From the NCBI RefSeq assembly GCF_932276165.1, contig NC_063987.1, forward strand, positions 1,860,001-1,924,000: 64,000 nt of DNA, in the 5' to 3' direction. Under the pieces are notes generated by a model. That model had not been told where the DNA came from and searched no databases. It was given only the letters and a program-made list of their open reading frames with translations. The stretch comes from Plutella xylostella (Eukaryota > Arthropoda > Insecta > Lepidoptera > Plutellidae). Positions within the stretch are counted from its first letter, which is position 1. The number at the start of each line of letters is the position of its first letter. Below are positions 47,401 to 59,460 of this stretch, piece by piece. Made by a program: the position numbers and the translations under genes.

Positions 47401-49478
47401 GTCACTGCTTAGAAAGTTACACATCGTGACATCTTCGGTTCCATAACACAATGACATTTTGTTTATAAGTCGTATGGTAAACACCCATTAAGCGTGTCTA
47501 AAGGTGTTATTTTACCAACTAATGATGTACCTACTTAAATATTCTTTATGAAGCACAAAATTAACATCCGCAATAAAAATATAAAATGTTATTAGACTAT
47601 CCTATTACGTTTAACTTTAGTGCCTAGTATTTTTGCAAGCCACCCATAACTGTCACATGTAAAGTAGAATATAAATGTCCTAGCAGGTCTATTTGGGCGC
47701 GGCGCGGGCGCGGCTTATAGTCCTAACTGATCATAATCAGAACGGACAATTTATTGTTCTGTAAGTGATATTAGTTTCGTTTGTATCATACGAGCTTTAG
47801 AACGTAGAATAGTTGAAATTGTGGTTAATATTCATACAATTATTTTATGACGAAGTATTATTGTTATAAAATAATATTGTTTTATCCACCTTCCAACAGT
47901 CTTTTTGCGCTGAGGGTGGGTCTAAATCTTTTTGAAGTATAATTGCAATGTATAGTACATTGCAATTATACTCAAAACCAGCGAGAAAATTACTTAAATA
48001 AAACGATGAACCCAACAATTTAAACAACAAATCTATCACAATAGAAAACGACTTTATTCCCTTGACAAAAGACGACCATCAGTCATTGAGACGCTGAGAT
48101 AATTGGGGAACATCTTCCCTCTAATTTAAATTTAAATCGTGATCTGATTAGATTGTGGCATTATTTTGTGAAATATTTTAATTTGGTTTTTGGATTGTTG
48201 CCTACTAAAGTTGGTACCTAGCTATTAAAGTTACCTACCTACTACATTGCTTTTCACTGTAAAGGTATTCAAGTAAAAGTTCAATCGATTTAAAGTTACA
48301 CAAAAATATACTCTCTAATGAAATTTTATTAATTTCTTGTTTAAATCTTTCTGAATTGGTCTTAATCTAAAAAACTTCCAAACTTAACTACCAACATCCG
48401 TAAAGAGACCGCGATTAAAAATTCACTTCTCAAGTGCGTACCCTTTTGCACCTAAAGGGTTAACTCAGGTGTAAAATTAGTAAAGAGTCTGCATCTGCCA
48501 CGTTAATTATATAATTAATTGTAGCCTTTTTGTGGATAAGATGCTGCTTTGAAGTGCTGGTTGGTTAAGTTTTCGTGGTTCGCGGAAACGGATGTGATCA
48601 AAGAGGCCTTATTAATAGTTTTAATTTGTCGTGATTGCGGCGCGGGGGGTGCTGCGGGTGGCGGGGAGGGGTGAGTGGCGTTGTCATGTAAATATTTAAA
48701 AACGTTTTAGTTGTCGATAGGAAGAGGGTTACTATATAAAAGGTGCGAAAATAGAATGCTAGCGGTCGATGATGTTGACAGTAGACATTTTGGTAGCAAA
48801 CTTGCTAATAGTTATACGTATACCTTAAACCTAATGATACGCATAAGAAAATAAGCGTGCATCGCTATCTAGACTTATGATTTTTGTACAGCAGGCAGTG
48901 ATGGTGACCACATAAGATAAGTCGATGATAGTATTATCGTACTAGTCCTATAATATGTACAAGGCAGATAAAAACTTATTTATTTAAAGCTATATCTTAA
49001 ACGACAACTGGCTCTATAAATAAAAAATCCACTTCGTTGATGGTGAGTAAAATAAAGACAATAGGGCACGGACTAATGATCCAGAACTAAGATGGATGTC
49101 TCTCTCCTACGTATCTATATAGAGTTGTTACTTTAACACTACTTACTGGGGGAACTTGAATTCGGCAGATGTATTTATTGTACTTATAGCTTTTTTAAGA
49201 ATAAACCTTAAGGAGACATAATAAAAAAATAACAGAAAAGGCTGTGATGAGATACTATTCTGAAGGCACCCATATAAACCGTTAACAAAATAAAAATATA
49301 CATTAAAAAATTAAGATTGCATAAATAAAATTTACTAACATAGATTAAGTAATTATAGGTATTATTACAGAATAATGACTAGTACCAGGTATAAAAACAC
49401 TGTACATATAGAATTATCTCTGAAATAATATATTATTTAATTTTATCTAGTTATAAGTTTTGTGTTAAATTGTATCCT
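47401..49478. other. Non-coding, nothing recognised
   Basis: AT-rich. It contains one perfect hairpin, listed next, and a GC-rich patch at 48635-48675 without coding signs. Confidence 0.4.
47936..47972. repeat. Perfect 17-bp-arm hairpin
   Basis: The arm agtataattgcaatgta is followed, after a 3-nt loop, by its exact complement. Confidence 0.8.
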
Positions 49479-49682
49479 AACTAATATTATAAATGCGAAA
49501 GTAACTATGTATGTCTGTCTGTCTGTCTGTTACTCTTTCACGCCAAAACTACTGAACGGATTTGAATGAAATTTGGTATACATACGGTCTAGACCCTGGG
49601 AAAGAACATAGGCTACTTTTTATCCCGGAATTCCCACGGGAAAACTTTTTAAGGCGAAGCGAAGCGCGCGGGAACAGCTAGT
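49479..49682 (+). mobile_element. RTE-type retroposon tail
   Basis: 'actaatattataaatgcgaaagt', (TCTG)n and '...cgcgcgggaacagcta'. It is the same family as 43127-43314 (inverted), 61741-61829 and 63601-63730. Confidence 0.65.
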
Positions 49683-49800
49683 TAGTTATATATTCATAAT
49701 TGTGAATCTCATTTATTAAATATACCCCAATTTTGCATACGAGTATATTATGCTTTATTATTATTGTAATTGACCATAAAATTTTTATTTATTTCACCAG

Positions 49801-49961
49801 CTCTATATGATTCCATATCCTGGTATCGCATCCAATCTGCCCTGATGAGTCCAGATAAGGCCCAGGCGGCATGCCCTGCAGTTTTTCCTACCTTATTTAT
49901 TGGACTTGTCTGTAGACAAATGTGGGTAACTAGAATCACCAGTGACTGGTTTTTTGTGTAG
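49801..49961 (+). CDS. Possible terminal exon, strand uncertain
   Basis: After an acceptor-like 'tatttcaccag' a frame of 52 codons runs to TAG: LYDSISWYRIQSALM, then KAQAACPAVFPTLFIGL and TSDWFFV. The opposite strand is equally open (GKTAGHAAWALSGLIRADW), so coding on either strand, or neither, is possible. Not recognised. Confidence 0.2.
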
Positions 49962-49984
49962 TTTAATCTCTCTATACTCGCGCC

Positions 49985-50215
49985 AATTTCTTAACCCGCG
50001 TCGAAAAAGAGGGGTGTTAAAAGTTTAACGTTTCTGTGTGTGTATATCTTTTGTGGTAGCGTCGGTCCCAAAGGGTGTAACCGATTTCCGATTTGTTTTT
50101 TTTATGGCGATTGGTAATGTTATCCCGAGTCATATGGTATCAAAATTGACTTAGCCTTTTAAAAATTATGCGACTTTTATTGTTGAATGTCGGGAATTTA
50201 TAACGTTGGTAACAC
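49985..50215 (+). repeat. Interspersed repeat R2, copy 3
   Basis: 'aacccgcgtcgaaaaagagg' followed by 'gtaaccgatttccgatttgt'. See 20440-20660 and 42525-42775. Confidence 0.55.
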
Positions 50216-51522
50216 CTATACTGTTCTGAATGTTTATGGTAATAAATACACATTACTTCCTTTCAAGCAAAGGTCAAAGAAAAGCCCCAACCTCATAAAT
50301 TTTACATACTACCTTCTTACCACAAACAGTCGCAACCAGACCACGGAATAAACCAGATGTCCACCGACGCGGTCAAACAAATGGACCTTAAGAACCCTTT
50401 GGTGGTTAATATTTATTGCAAAGAACCCTAATGTTACGTAAGAGGAGCTGAAGGGTTACTCTAAACTGACATTTGTAGAGAAAAAAAGAGATTCTCTTAC
50501 TTCCGATAGAGGGCGTAGCTAAGCTGCTAGTGAAGCTATAATTTAATATTATAGACCTGTCAATGTCATTAATTGACAATCGTTAATTAATGACATTGAC
50601 AGGTAAACAAAGTACCTATAAACCAACAAATTAGACAGGCCATGGATACCTTTACGTCGCTATCTGTCGGAGCTTTATTAATGATATTCGTGCCCTCTGC
50701 GTGCCCTTGAAAAGACCTTATTCTCGTTCATTCCTTCGTCGAGTTATAGAGCAACCCCTTTAGGTGTAGAGTTACAAAAGGGTGTGTGGTAAGTAAGTAA
50801 GATGTTGTGGGGTGGTTGTGATTCTTGCACTTTCGGCGAAAAGTATGTGTGACTTTCTATTGGCAAGGTGTCGATCAATTTTGAACTGACTGAAGCAAAA
50901 AGTGTAGTCCACATAGATATAATACAACAATAATTATGTAGAACATGGTCAAATTTCAGCACATTTCATCGCTAAAATAATTTCGAAATAGATAGTTTTT
51001 ATTTGTGAAACTCATTTAGTAACTTTTTTGACTGCATTTCGCTGGTTCTGGGTCCGGGCAAGTTCCTCCCACTTTTCACACGATATGTCACACAATACGG
51101 TGACACGTTTCAGTACGTTACGTACGAATGCAGCAACTTAAATATAGAAACTACAAAAATACACAAGATTGTCCATTTGATGATTTGTACAAGCAATAGA
51201 AGCTGCAAATTCGAACAAATCGCACGCAATGAAGTAGGAAACGTAAGTTGTCAATCATTCAACTTAACGATGGCGAGGGGGCTGATGCAGAGATACACAT
51301 TGAGTAGAAAAAGACTGGATGTGTTTTAATAAATATTATAAAGAAGAAATATTTGAAGATCGTTTTTATTTTTTAAATAAAATAGCTTTATCAGAAATAG
51401 GGAATCTGGACATTTTAAACAAAAAAAAACATGTTAAATGTTGCCAAGATGAGTCCATGTAGCTTGCATTTTCAAAAAGAAATCAGATCTCTTTTAGAGC
51501 CAATCTTCTAACCCTACATACC
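50216..51522. other. Non-coding with a long hairpin
   Basis: A left end of the 23388-type MITE lies at about 50453. No exon is supported. Confidence 0.4.
50555..50604. repeat. Perfect 20-bp-arm hairpin
   Basis: acctgtcaatgtcattaatt and its exact complement are separated by 10 nt. Confidence 0.85.
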
Positions 51523-51612
51523 CAGCTCGTAGCACTTAGTTCGTAGCTCGTAGCCTTCTCGTAGCGCGTAGCTCGTAGCTCGTAGCCTTCTCGTAGCAGC
51601 GTAGCAGCGTTT
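51523..51612. repeat. Degenerate tandem array of (C)GTAGC units
   Basis: Repeated 'ctcgtagc', 'ttctcgtagc' and 'gcgtagc' blocks over about 90 bp, about ten GTAGC units. Confidence 0.6.
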
Positions 51613-51669
51613 TCCCGCTTATCAAACTGGTGAATCGGCCAGTATTCTAAGCCACAATTAATTCATTCT

Positions 51670-51800
51670 CGGTCATCTAACCGACCAGGGATTTGTTAAT
51701 CAATTATACGCTATCTCCATATACAATTCTTGACAGATGTGTCAAAAGTCAAGCACTAATACCTGGTTATGCTCTAACCTACTATGGAGAAATTGGCACT
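51670..51800. mobile_element. MITE family B, single unit
   Basis: 'cggtcatctaaccgaccagg' to 'cctggttatgctctaacc'. It matches the tandem units at 22418-22640, and the similarity continues into 'atggagaaattggcact'. Confidence 0.55.
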
Positions 51801-52557
51801 AACCTCACAAATTTAATAAAAACTACCAACAAAAAACAACATTACACATTTTCTCACATCCTTGTCGAAGGACAGTCGAAGACATAACATCTTAATAGGC
51901 TGAAAGCATCAGCAGAATTGTTCGCTTCTATCTAATGGACAGTCTTAAACAATTTAGCATTCCCAGTGTCTCGTAACCTTAAGACGGTTTTCCTCGTTAT
52001 TTTAGTGCCCACTGTTCGGTTTTAGTGCCCATGTTAATGCATGATTTTAGCGACATTAATTCGAGTCTTTTTGTTAGATTTACGCAATGTGTTTTCCTTT
52101 ATCTGAAGAACATTAATAAAATCAAAAGAATATAATATCATAGTAGGCAGAGATTGATTATAATTTATTTTGTTCCAATTTTTGTATTTAAGCTGTAACT
52201 TCTTGTTTCCTATTTAGATACATTTTAAAATTAATAAAAAAAATGCTTCTCCATACAAAAGGATACTATACCACATTTGCAACACCCTGTATTTTGCCTC
52301 AATATTGTTTATCAATGAATCCGCCTTACCTTAAAAAACTACATTACGTATGTAAGCATTCGTCTTTTATTATTACGTGAAAACTTGTGACTTTCATTAA
52401 TTTGTCAATTCCAGTGATGTCGGCGTGAAAAGCCTTTGTTGAGCTTTACTTTGAATGGTCAATCGGTCGCTTTGATTTTAACAAGAGTGTGACAGCCTTT
52501 TGTAAATCATATCGGTTGGCGGTAATCCCGTTACCTCTGTTGTATTATGTCTGAAAG
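51801..52557. other. Non-coding, nothing recognised
   Basis: It contains a solo 'aacaccctgta' end at about 52282 but no partner end. Confidence 0.4.
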
Positions 52558-53304
52558 TAGGTTCTACCTTTTTCGGCATAAGATTTTTTTGCCTAATCTC
52601 GTATTGCATAGTAACGTTTGGTCAAAGTCTCGTTACGCCGAAAATCTCGTTTAGTAAAAAGTTATTTCGCATAACATTGTTTAGCCTAATAATGGTATGG
52701 CCAAATCTTGAATAGCCTAATAATGCTATGGCATAGGTTTATACAAAGTAATAATATTCGTTTGGCTTTAACTTTGACGGAGCGTCTCCCTACATAGCGC
52801 AAACTGGTGCCTTGTATTGTTTCCGCTGTTTGAAAAACGCTCCGCTCCGCTTCGCTGCGCTCCGCTTTGGTTTTGATGAACATGTGCACCTAACACGCTC
52901 CTCCTCGCTTTGCTCGTCGTCGCACCTATTTTTAGGTTTTGATCTCATGGGGTTTGTAATAATTATATTGGTCGTTAACTTTCGATTTTTTGATCATACA
53001 ATATCGTGATTTTCGGGATGTAGGAGAAAAATACCACAATTTGTACATTTACTACATACTTAATATATTATTTATTAAGATAACATTAGGATATACAAGA
53101 TTATACATAGGTATAGACGAACATAAATTTGAGCAAACGAAACTTAGGTGTTTAAAGATTGTGCCTAAAGAGTTTTAGACGAAACGAGCCTTATGCCACA
53201 TAAGTCTTGGCAAAGTGATGGTTCGGCCAAAAAAGTTTAGACCATACGAGTTATGCGAAATGAGTTTTGGTCAATAAAGATTATGCCAGATGAGCGGAAC
53301 CCCT
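52558..53304. mobile_element. TIR-like repeat element upstream of the receptor gene
   Basis: The ends TAGGTTCTACC..CGGCATAAGAT and, in reverse complement, GGGGTTCCGCTC..GGCATAATCT are imperfect inverted repeats. The interior carries many 'gcctaat', 'gccaaa' and 'cgaaa' motifs and a GC-rich block with CTCCGCTTCGCTGCGCTC. I recall similar sequence in other Lepidoptera. There is no transposase. It ends about 290 bp before the receptor ATG. Confidence 0.5.
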
Positions 53305-53597
53305 GAAAGTAACCTTGTACAAAACAAATACCTCAACTATTTAACCACCTATGATACTATTTGATTTCGAGTTTACCCTGGATCTAACACCATACCTTTT
53401 TATTGAAAAAATATTAAAAATATTTTCCTTTTTTTACTCTCATTGGGTTGAATATCATATCAAGAATAAGAATACTTACCACTATATTATCGGTGATCAA
53501 CAAAATATGCGTCGACTCGTATTATGAAAGTTTCATTTGTGATCCTCATACAGTCGTGTGTTTGACTTAATAGTTGATTAAAAGTGTATGTGAAATA

Positions 53598-56139
53598 ATG
53601 TCGCAAAATAAAATCAACGTGTTCAGAACCAAAGACCAGCTTCACATACTGAAGCCACTACTTATTTTTCTTTTTATATTCGGCTTCAATTACTTCAACT
53701 TCAAAACCAGACTTTACAAGATCCTTTCATACTTATACATATCAGCTTTGTACATAACACTCATTATAACCGCTTCGTACACTTACAAACTCCGTGCCGA
53801 ATCTACTATGTGGATAGCTTTGGAATATCTAGCTTCTTCTGTAGCTGTTCTGTTAACCCATAAATACACCATCTCATTCTTTCAAGAGTTGAAAAAGATC
53901 GACCCTAAATTGAGGTTACCCAGGAAATACTACAAGTGTACTAGTTACGGGTTGATTGGTGGCATTGTACTGGTCGGGATACTGAGAGTCATTTATATAG
54001 CTATTTACTGCTATGTGTACGATTGCGTGAAGTATATACAATTGTACCTGGTGTTTTTCTTTGCCCTTACCGCATTGGATCTACACAGGTATAATTTAGT
54101 TATACCCTCTATACTACTAAATTCATTTTTAGATTAGATTTAGGGTAAGATTTTATATTCTTATACACTGTACTGTTGTATATGAAAATGAAATAAATTA
54201 ATCATCATCACCTATAGCAGCCCACTGCTGGACTTAGACCTCTCCCAAAGCACGACACTGGATGCGATCCATAGACTTACCCTTTCTAGCTAATGAAATA
54301 AATAAAATTATTATTATTGTTACAGGTTTTGGAGACTAGCGTTGTGCTGCATCGTCAAAATGAGGTTGCAAATTATCCGACTGAAATTGGAGGATGATCC
54401 CAATAATAACATTTATTTGTATGTGGATAAGAATAAAACTCTCCTTGGGAATAAACTGAAGGTGTTGCTGGAGCTGTACAAAGAGTTTGCTGAAGCCGTG
54501 GAGTTGGTGAACCGGGAGATTCATGCGTCAGTAAGTTTATTTGGTTTTGAAGTTTATTTATTTGTGACTACTTCATATGTGTTAAAAGTAGTATCGTGAA
54601 GCGTGAAGCGAAAGGTGATGTGTGATGATTTACCATGGATCAAATTTAGTTTTCAATTCACGACATAAAAACATAAAACATTTATTATTATGGGTCCAGC
54701 CAGACTCGTCCCATTCCACACTCGACCCGGCCACACTCGACCCGAATTTCATAATTTCGATAAGGTTCATTTTTGTTTGTATTTTTTTTCTTATCGCAAA
54801 GTACAGTCGACAGAAAATGTTTATCAAATCATCATAATAATAATAAATAAATTATGAGGTTTATTTCCGATATTAATATAATTCAGAGTTGAGTGTGACC
54901 CTTTTTGGTCTATGGTAGGTATATATTTTTTACAACACCATGTATAATAACATATTATTCTACTGTTTGCAGGTTTTTATATGCGTCGTGTGCAGTCTAC
55001 CGAAGCTTATCTCCTACGTTTACAGCATTTTTTTAGTATTTGAAGGACATGTAAGTACTGTCATATAAATTATCATAATTACGTAAAAAAAAATTATCCT
55101 ATAATTTACAAAAAAAATTAACCGTGACATTTTATTTAAGTACCTATATAGATAACTAAAATTTATTTTGGTATATGCCAGTCATTATCAAACCACGCCC
55201 CCTTAGAAACAGGAATCTGTGACTTGACTACTCACAAATAAAACAATAATGATAATAATAATATGTTGGGACATCTCACACACGGCCATCCGACCCCAAG
55301 CTAGGCAGAGCCTGTGTTATGGGTATCGGACAGCTGATATATCTACACACATAGATAGATATATATTAAATATAAATATCAACACCCAAGACCCGAGTAC
55401 AAATATCTGTCTTTAAACAAATATCTGCGCCAGCCGGGAATCGAACCCGGGACCTTCGGCTCAGCAGTCAAGGTCACTAACCACTACACCAATCGGCTGC
55501 CTTTAAATATCCTTTATGTAAAAAAAATATAAAGTACTTAATGTTTTTATTTTCAGGCAGTTTACATCACATTCGAGTTCATATCCGTACACGTGCTACA
55601 GGTCTGTCTGTACTTGTTCCTACCGTTCGTCGTATCTGAGGGATACTCTATAGAAATAGAGAAGATTCAATTGATTCTCATGAATAAATTGATTAAAGAA
55701 ACAGGTTAGTTCCAGGTGATTATTTTCTTGATCTAAACTTTTGAATGCATGACAAAGTTTTTGGAATTTTTTTCAAAACAGGGTGAGTCAATGACTTCAA
55801 AAAGGATGCGCCCGTTAAAGCGTTTGTTTGTTGGCCCTTCCTTACGCTAGTAATACTTATATAAGTCAATGGGGTGAGCATTATTAAATTGAGAATATGT
55901 TTTGACACTTTCCCTATTATAATATAGCTTCTAATGTTCAGCTGTGCATAAGTACTTCTTTTACAGATAAGTCAACAAAAGAGGACATAGACCTATTCCT
56001 CAGGTACATTGATGTGAAGAATTTCAAATACAAAGTGTGGAGAATCATGCCGCTCTCCATCACGTTCCCTTTAGAACTAATTAACATCTGCACTACGTAT
56101 GTCATTGTTTTGATTAACTTTACGCATTTGTATGACTAA
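53598..56139 (+). CDS. Gustatory receptor, five exons
   Basis: Exons: 53598-54088, 54326-54530, 54973-55050, 55557-55704, 55967-56139. All introns are GT-AG with matching phases (2, 0, 0, 1), giving 364 residues. I chose the ATG before SQNKINVF. Hydrophobic segments lie at about 18-36, 42-62, 72-88, 117-141, 146-170, 233-258, 259-290 and 334-359, a reasonable fit to seven-pass insect Gr proteins, whose N-terminus is cytoplasmic. The end carries TYVIVLINF (351-359), the Gr signature TY(x5)QF with Asn for Gln. Gr proteins are ligand-gated channels in taste neurons; the ligand cannot be inferred. Length is typical. Intron 1 has a short LINE scrap (54200-54290) and intron 3 has a SINE. Confidence is high for a chemoreceptor and moderate for the exact 5' end. 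Confidence 0.85.
55243..55501 (-). mobile_element. tRNA-derived SINE in receptor intron 3
   Basis: On the minus strand the head starts GGCAGCCGATTGGTGTAGTG, with an A-box-like TGGTGTAGTGG and the B-box GGTTCGATTCC. The body is unrelated, and the tail is an (ATT)n-like repeat at 55243-55262. It is antisense to the receptor gene. Confidence 0.7.
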
Positions 56140-56226
56140 ATGTTTTTTTTTTTATTCGTTTTTACTTTCAGTAAAACAGCAATGGATGTTATTTGTACTT
56201 AATATTATCTTCAGAATATTGTTTTC

Positions 56227-56232
56227 AATAAA
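56227..56232 (+). terminator. Polyadenylation signal AATAAA of the receptor gene
   Basis: The first AATAAA after the stop codon, 88 bp downstream. Confidence 0.5.
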
Positions 56233-56655
56233 AAAAACTGTAAGTAATAAATGAATTTTCCAAATAAATGGGTTTTAAAACCGATTTCTTTTCGTTTCCC
56301 CTTCAGTTTATAACTTGTTATTGATACTGGTAACTTTCTTAAATGTTGAGTAAATCTACAGCTTTGAAGATTTACTTGATGGACTGAATGCACATTGCGG
56401 TAAGGGCCTTTTTTCATATCTATTTGTTTTAAAAGGGTAATTTTATAAAACATTTTGAAAAAAGAAATGGTCAACGGTGCAACGATGTTTTTGTTCTTGA
56501 CCCTCGGTGCCCGTATGACAAACAAAGGGCTTAGTGTAGGTTTTCCACCAATCGAGTAGTGAAACCTAACGCAAAATTGTATAGCGCTTCGTGAGTCACA
56601 AGTACAAAGGAGTATACCTAGGAATTAATGTTATAAATATGTGTGTATCAATATA

Positions 56656-58405
56656 CAGGGTGGCCCAAAGAGTGACGTCCAAAGGAAAATGTTTGATTCC
56701 TTAGGTCAAGGGGTAGCCAAATCACCCCCATGTATGTTCAGCAATTTTTAGTAGTTTAGGAGTTATGATTTTTTTTCCAAATTTTCTACGAAAATCGACC
56801 TCAGTGGATTAATTATGTTTTATTACTGTTTTGGATAACTTTTTTAAAGCATTTTTTATTTTTGTGTCATCCTCTTAAGTTGTTCTTTTAACCATAAAAG
56901 TTTCAGCTTCCTAGCTGTAATGTAAGTTAGTTATTTTTTTATCGAAAGTTCGAATTATATCATCGAGCTAGACTGCTCTGAATTTTCTACTTGAAATTAA
57001 AAATTGAAAAAGATATTCTCATGGTGCCTTATTAATTTTAAAAACTCCGCAAGGTTCCAAAATTACATAAAAATAAAAATAAACGATTGCTTAATAGGGT
57101 ATTATTTGCAGAAAAAAGCCTTCAAAGGTACCTGGGTGGAAATTACCTAATTAGTAAATTGTTTCAGAAAGTTGAAATATTCCAGTTATGTCATTACTAA
57201 GGACTAATTAAGTTAGAAAATGTATCAAATTAAAGGGAAAATTAAATTATTTACTTTTTTTTTAATTTAAGTTACATTTTTGAATGTAAATTCTTAGAAA
57301 AATGTTTTAGTCTGAGTAGTAAGATTTATGAGATAGTTTTATTATTAATAATTAGTAAATAAACTCTAATAATTATTTTACACATTTACTCACAATAAAT
57401 TTTCAAAATGGCGACCTCCCATAGCAATACACAACCTACATCTACGCAAGAAATTTTCTTTAAGTCAAAAACGTGACAAATGTAAAAAATATGACATTTG
57501 TCAAAAGGTTAAACATGTAAAAAAAGTACCTTTTCTCAAAAATGTGACATCTGTCAAAAAGTTACATCTGAATCAAACAGAGAAGCGTATAGGCGACTTA
57601 AAGAAAATTTCTTGCGTAGATGTAGGTTGTGTATTGCTATGGGAGGTCGCCATTTTGAAAATTTATTGTGAGTAAATGTGTAAAATAATTATTAGAGTTT
57701 ATTTACTAATTATTAATAATAAAATTATCTCATAAATCTTACTACTCAGACTAAAACATTTTTCTAAGAATTTACATTCAAAAATGTAACTTAAATTTAA
57801 AAAAAAGTAAATAATTTAATTTTCCCTTTAATTTGATACATTTTCTAACTTAATTAGTCCTTAGTAATGACATAACTGGAATATTTCAACTTTCTGAAAC
57901 AATTTACTAATTAGGTAATTTCCACCCAGGTACCTTTGAAGGCTTTTTTCTGCAAATAATACCCTATTAAGCAATCGTTTATTTTTATTTTTATGTAATT
58001 TTGGAACCTTGCGGAGTTTTTAAAATTAATAAGGCACCATGAGAATATCTTTTTCAATTTTTAATTTCAAGTAGAAAATTCAGAGCAGTCTAGCTCGATG
58101 ATATAATTCGAACTTTCGATAAAAAAATAACTAACTTACATTACAGCTAGGAAGCTGAAACTTTTATGGTTAAAAGAACAACTTAAGAGGATGACACAAA
58201 AATAAAAAATGCTTTAAAAAAGTTATCCAAAACAGTAATAAAACATAATTAATCCACTGAGGTCGATTTTCGTAGAAAATTTGGAAAAAAAATCATAACT
58301 CCTAAACTACTAAAAATTGCTGAACATACATGGGGGTGATTTGGCTACCCCTTGACCTGAGGAATCAAACATTTTCCTTTGGACGTCACTCTTTGGGCCA
58401 CCCTG
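56656..58405. mobile_element. Foldback element, 1,750 bp, near-perfect 811-bp arms
   Basis: The arms 56656-57466 and 57595-58405 are inverted copies with very few mismatches (for example ccttaggtc against the complement of gacctgagg). They surround a 128-bp spacer. The ends are CAGGGTGGCCCAAAGAGTGA, flanked by TATA/TA, as for Tc1/mariner-like insertions. No transposase ORF. The spacer has TGACATTTGTCA and TGACATCTGTCA palindromes. A transcript would fold into a long hairpin. Confidence 0.85.
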
Positions 58406-59311
58406 TATATGTAAAAGTGCTATTAAATTTGTGTTTCAAACAGTAAACCTCCAAGTCATGCTAAAACTATCCAACGCTGCAATAGGGGTGCATGCCAAAC
58501 TGAAATGGCATATAAAACAGGTGAAACGGTAAGACACGTTATTATTACCATAAACCCATATCTTTACTGTCGGAGCATCGACTAACGATAAATGCTTTGC
58601 TGTTCTGGATTCACATTCAAGTGCTAAGAGCAATCTAGAGGGCTGTGGCTCTAGGAAAGGTAAAGGACGCTATTGTAAGGAAACTAATAGAAGGTAAATC
58701 TGAAAACCTCAGCCAGTGAAAATGGTAAAAAAATTGTGTTTTATACACACCATACGCACATGCGTAATAAATAGATATATGATTTCATTTCTCAATATTT
58801 AAACTGTTACAAAATCTCGTACTACATAAATATTTAAAAAATCACTTTCAAAAACTTAATTTATGCAAAACAAACCAAACTATAGCTCGAATAATTATTA
58901 TTACCTAAATAGCTTCAATAAAGCGGTTGCTGAGGACAGGACGGCGTGGCGCACTCTCGTGAAGGCCCTCTGTACCACTGGGGTACCTTAGGATGGCAAC
59001 AACAAGAAATAGCTTCAAACCCTTATATAATTGAAAAGGCATCATACCAAGTACTGTGTATCAGATGGTGTAATAAATTCCCGTGATCTTTACAAGCCAT
59101 TCCACTGATGTCGTATACGACTCTTGCCGGGACTATTATGGCACAATAAAGCTGTTTTATTCGCTTCACCTCTGCCTCACGTGATCACGTTAACAGCCCT
59201 TTGTTTTGTTCCTACTTAAATAAGTGTATTATTAAATAGTTCCTTATTCACTTCCTTAACATAAATCACTTCCTTATACCGTAGACTAGTCCTTAAGGTA
59301 ATCGTACACAC
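58406..59311. other. Non-coding, nothing recognised
   Basis: Positions 58920-59010 resemble a short LINE C-terminal scrap (gaggacaggacggcgtggcg) but are too degraded to name. Confidence 0.35.
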
Positions 59312-59413
59312 ATCCGTATAGTACGTATCGCATCAAGCAGATTTTCATAATTTTATGTAGAAACGGCGCGGCGTGGGCAATGCCGATAAAGTGAACGCAT
59401 TTGTGTGTGCACT
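59312..59413. mobile_element. Partial copy of the 4588-4740 MITE
   Basis: 'ccgtatagtacgtatcgc', 'agaaacggcg' and 'gcaatgccgataaagtg' match the left two thirds of 4588-4740. Confidence 0.5.
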
Positions 59414-59460
59414 TCACCATTTAGGTAATATTCTGTTGCGCTGTTAAATGTACTACAATA

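Noticed and set aside
54089..54137. Single-exon reading of the receptor's first exon through to 54137
   Set aside because: A GT donor at 54089 and in-phase joining to 54326 restore the conserved LHRFWRL region, so the extra 16 codons are intron.
55425..55501. tRNA gene on the minus strand
   Set aside because: A- and B-box-like motifs are present, but the stems do not pair into a cloverleaf and a SINE body follows.
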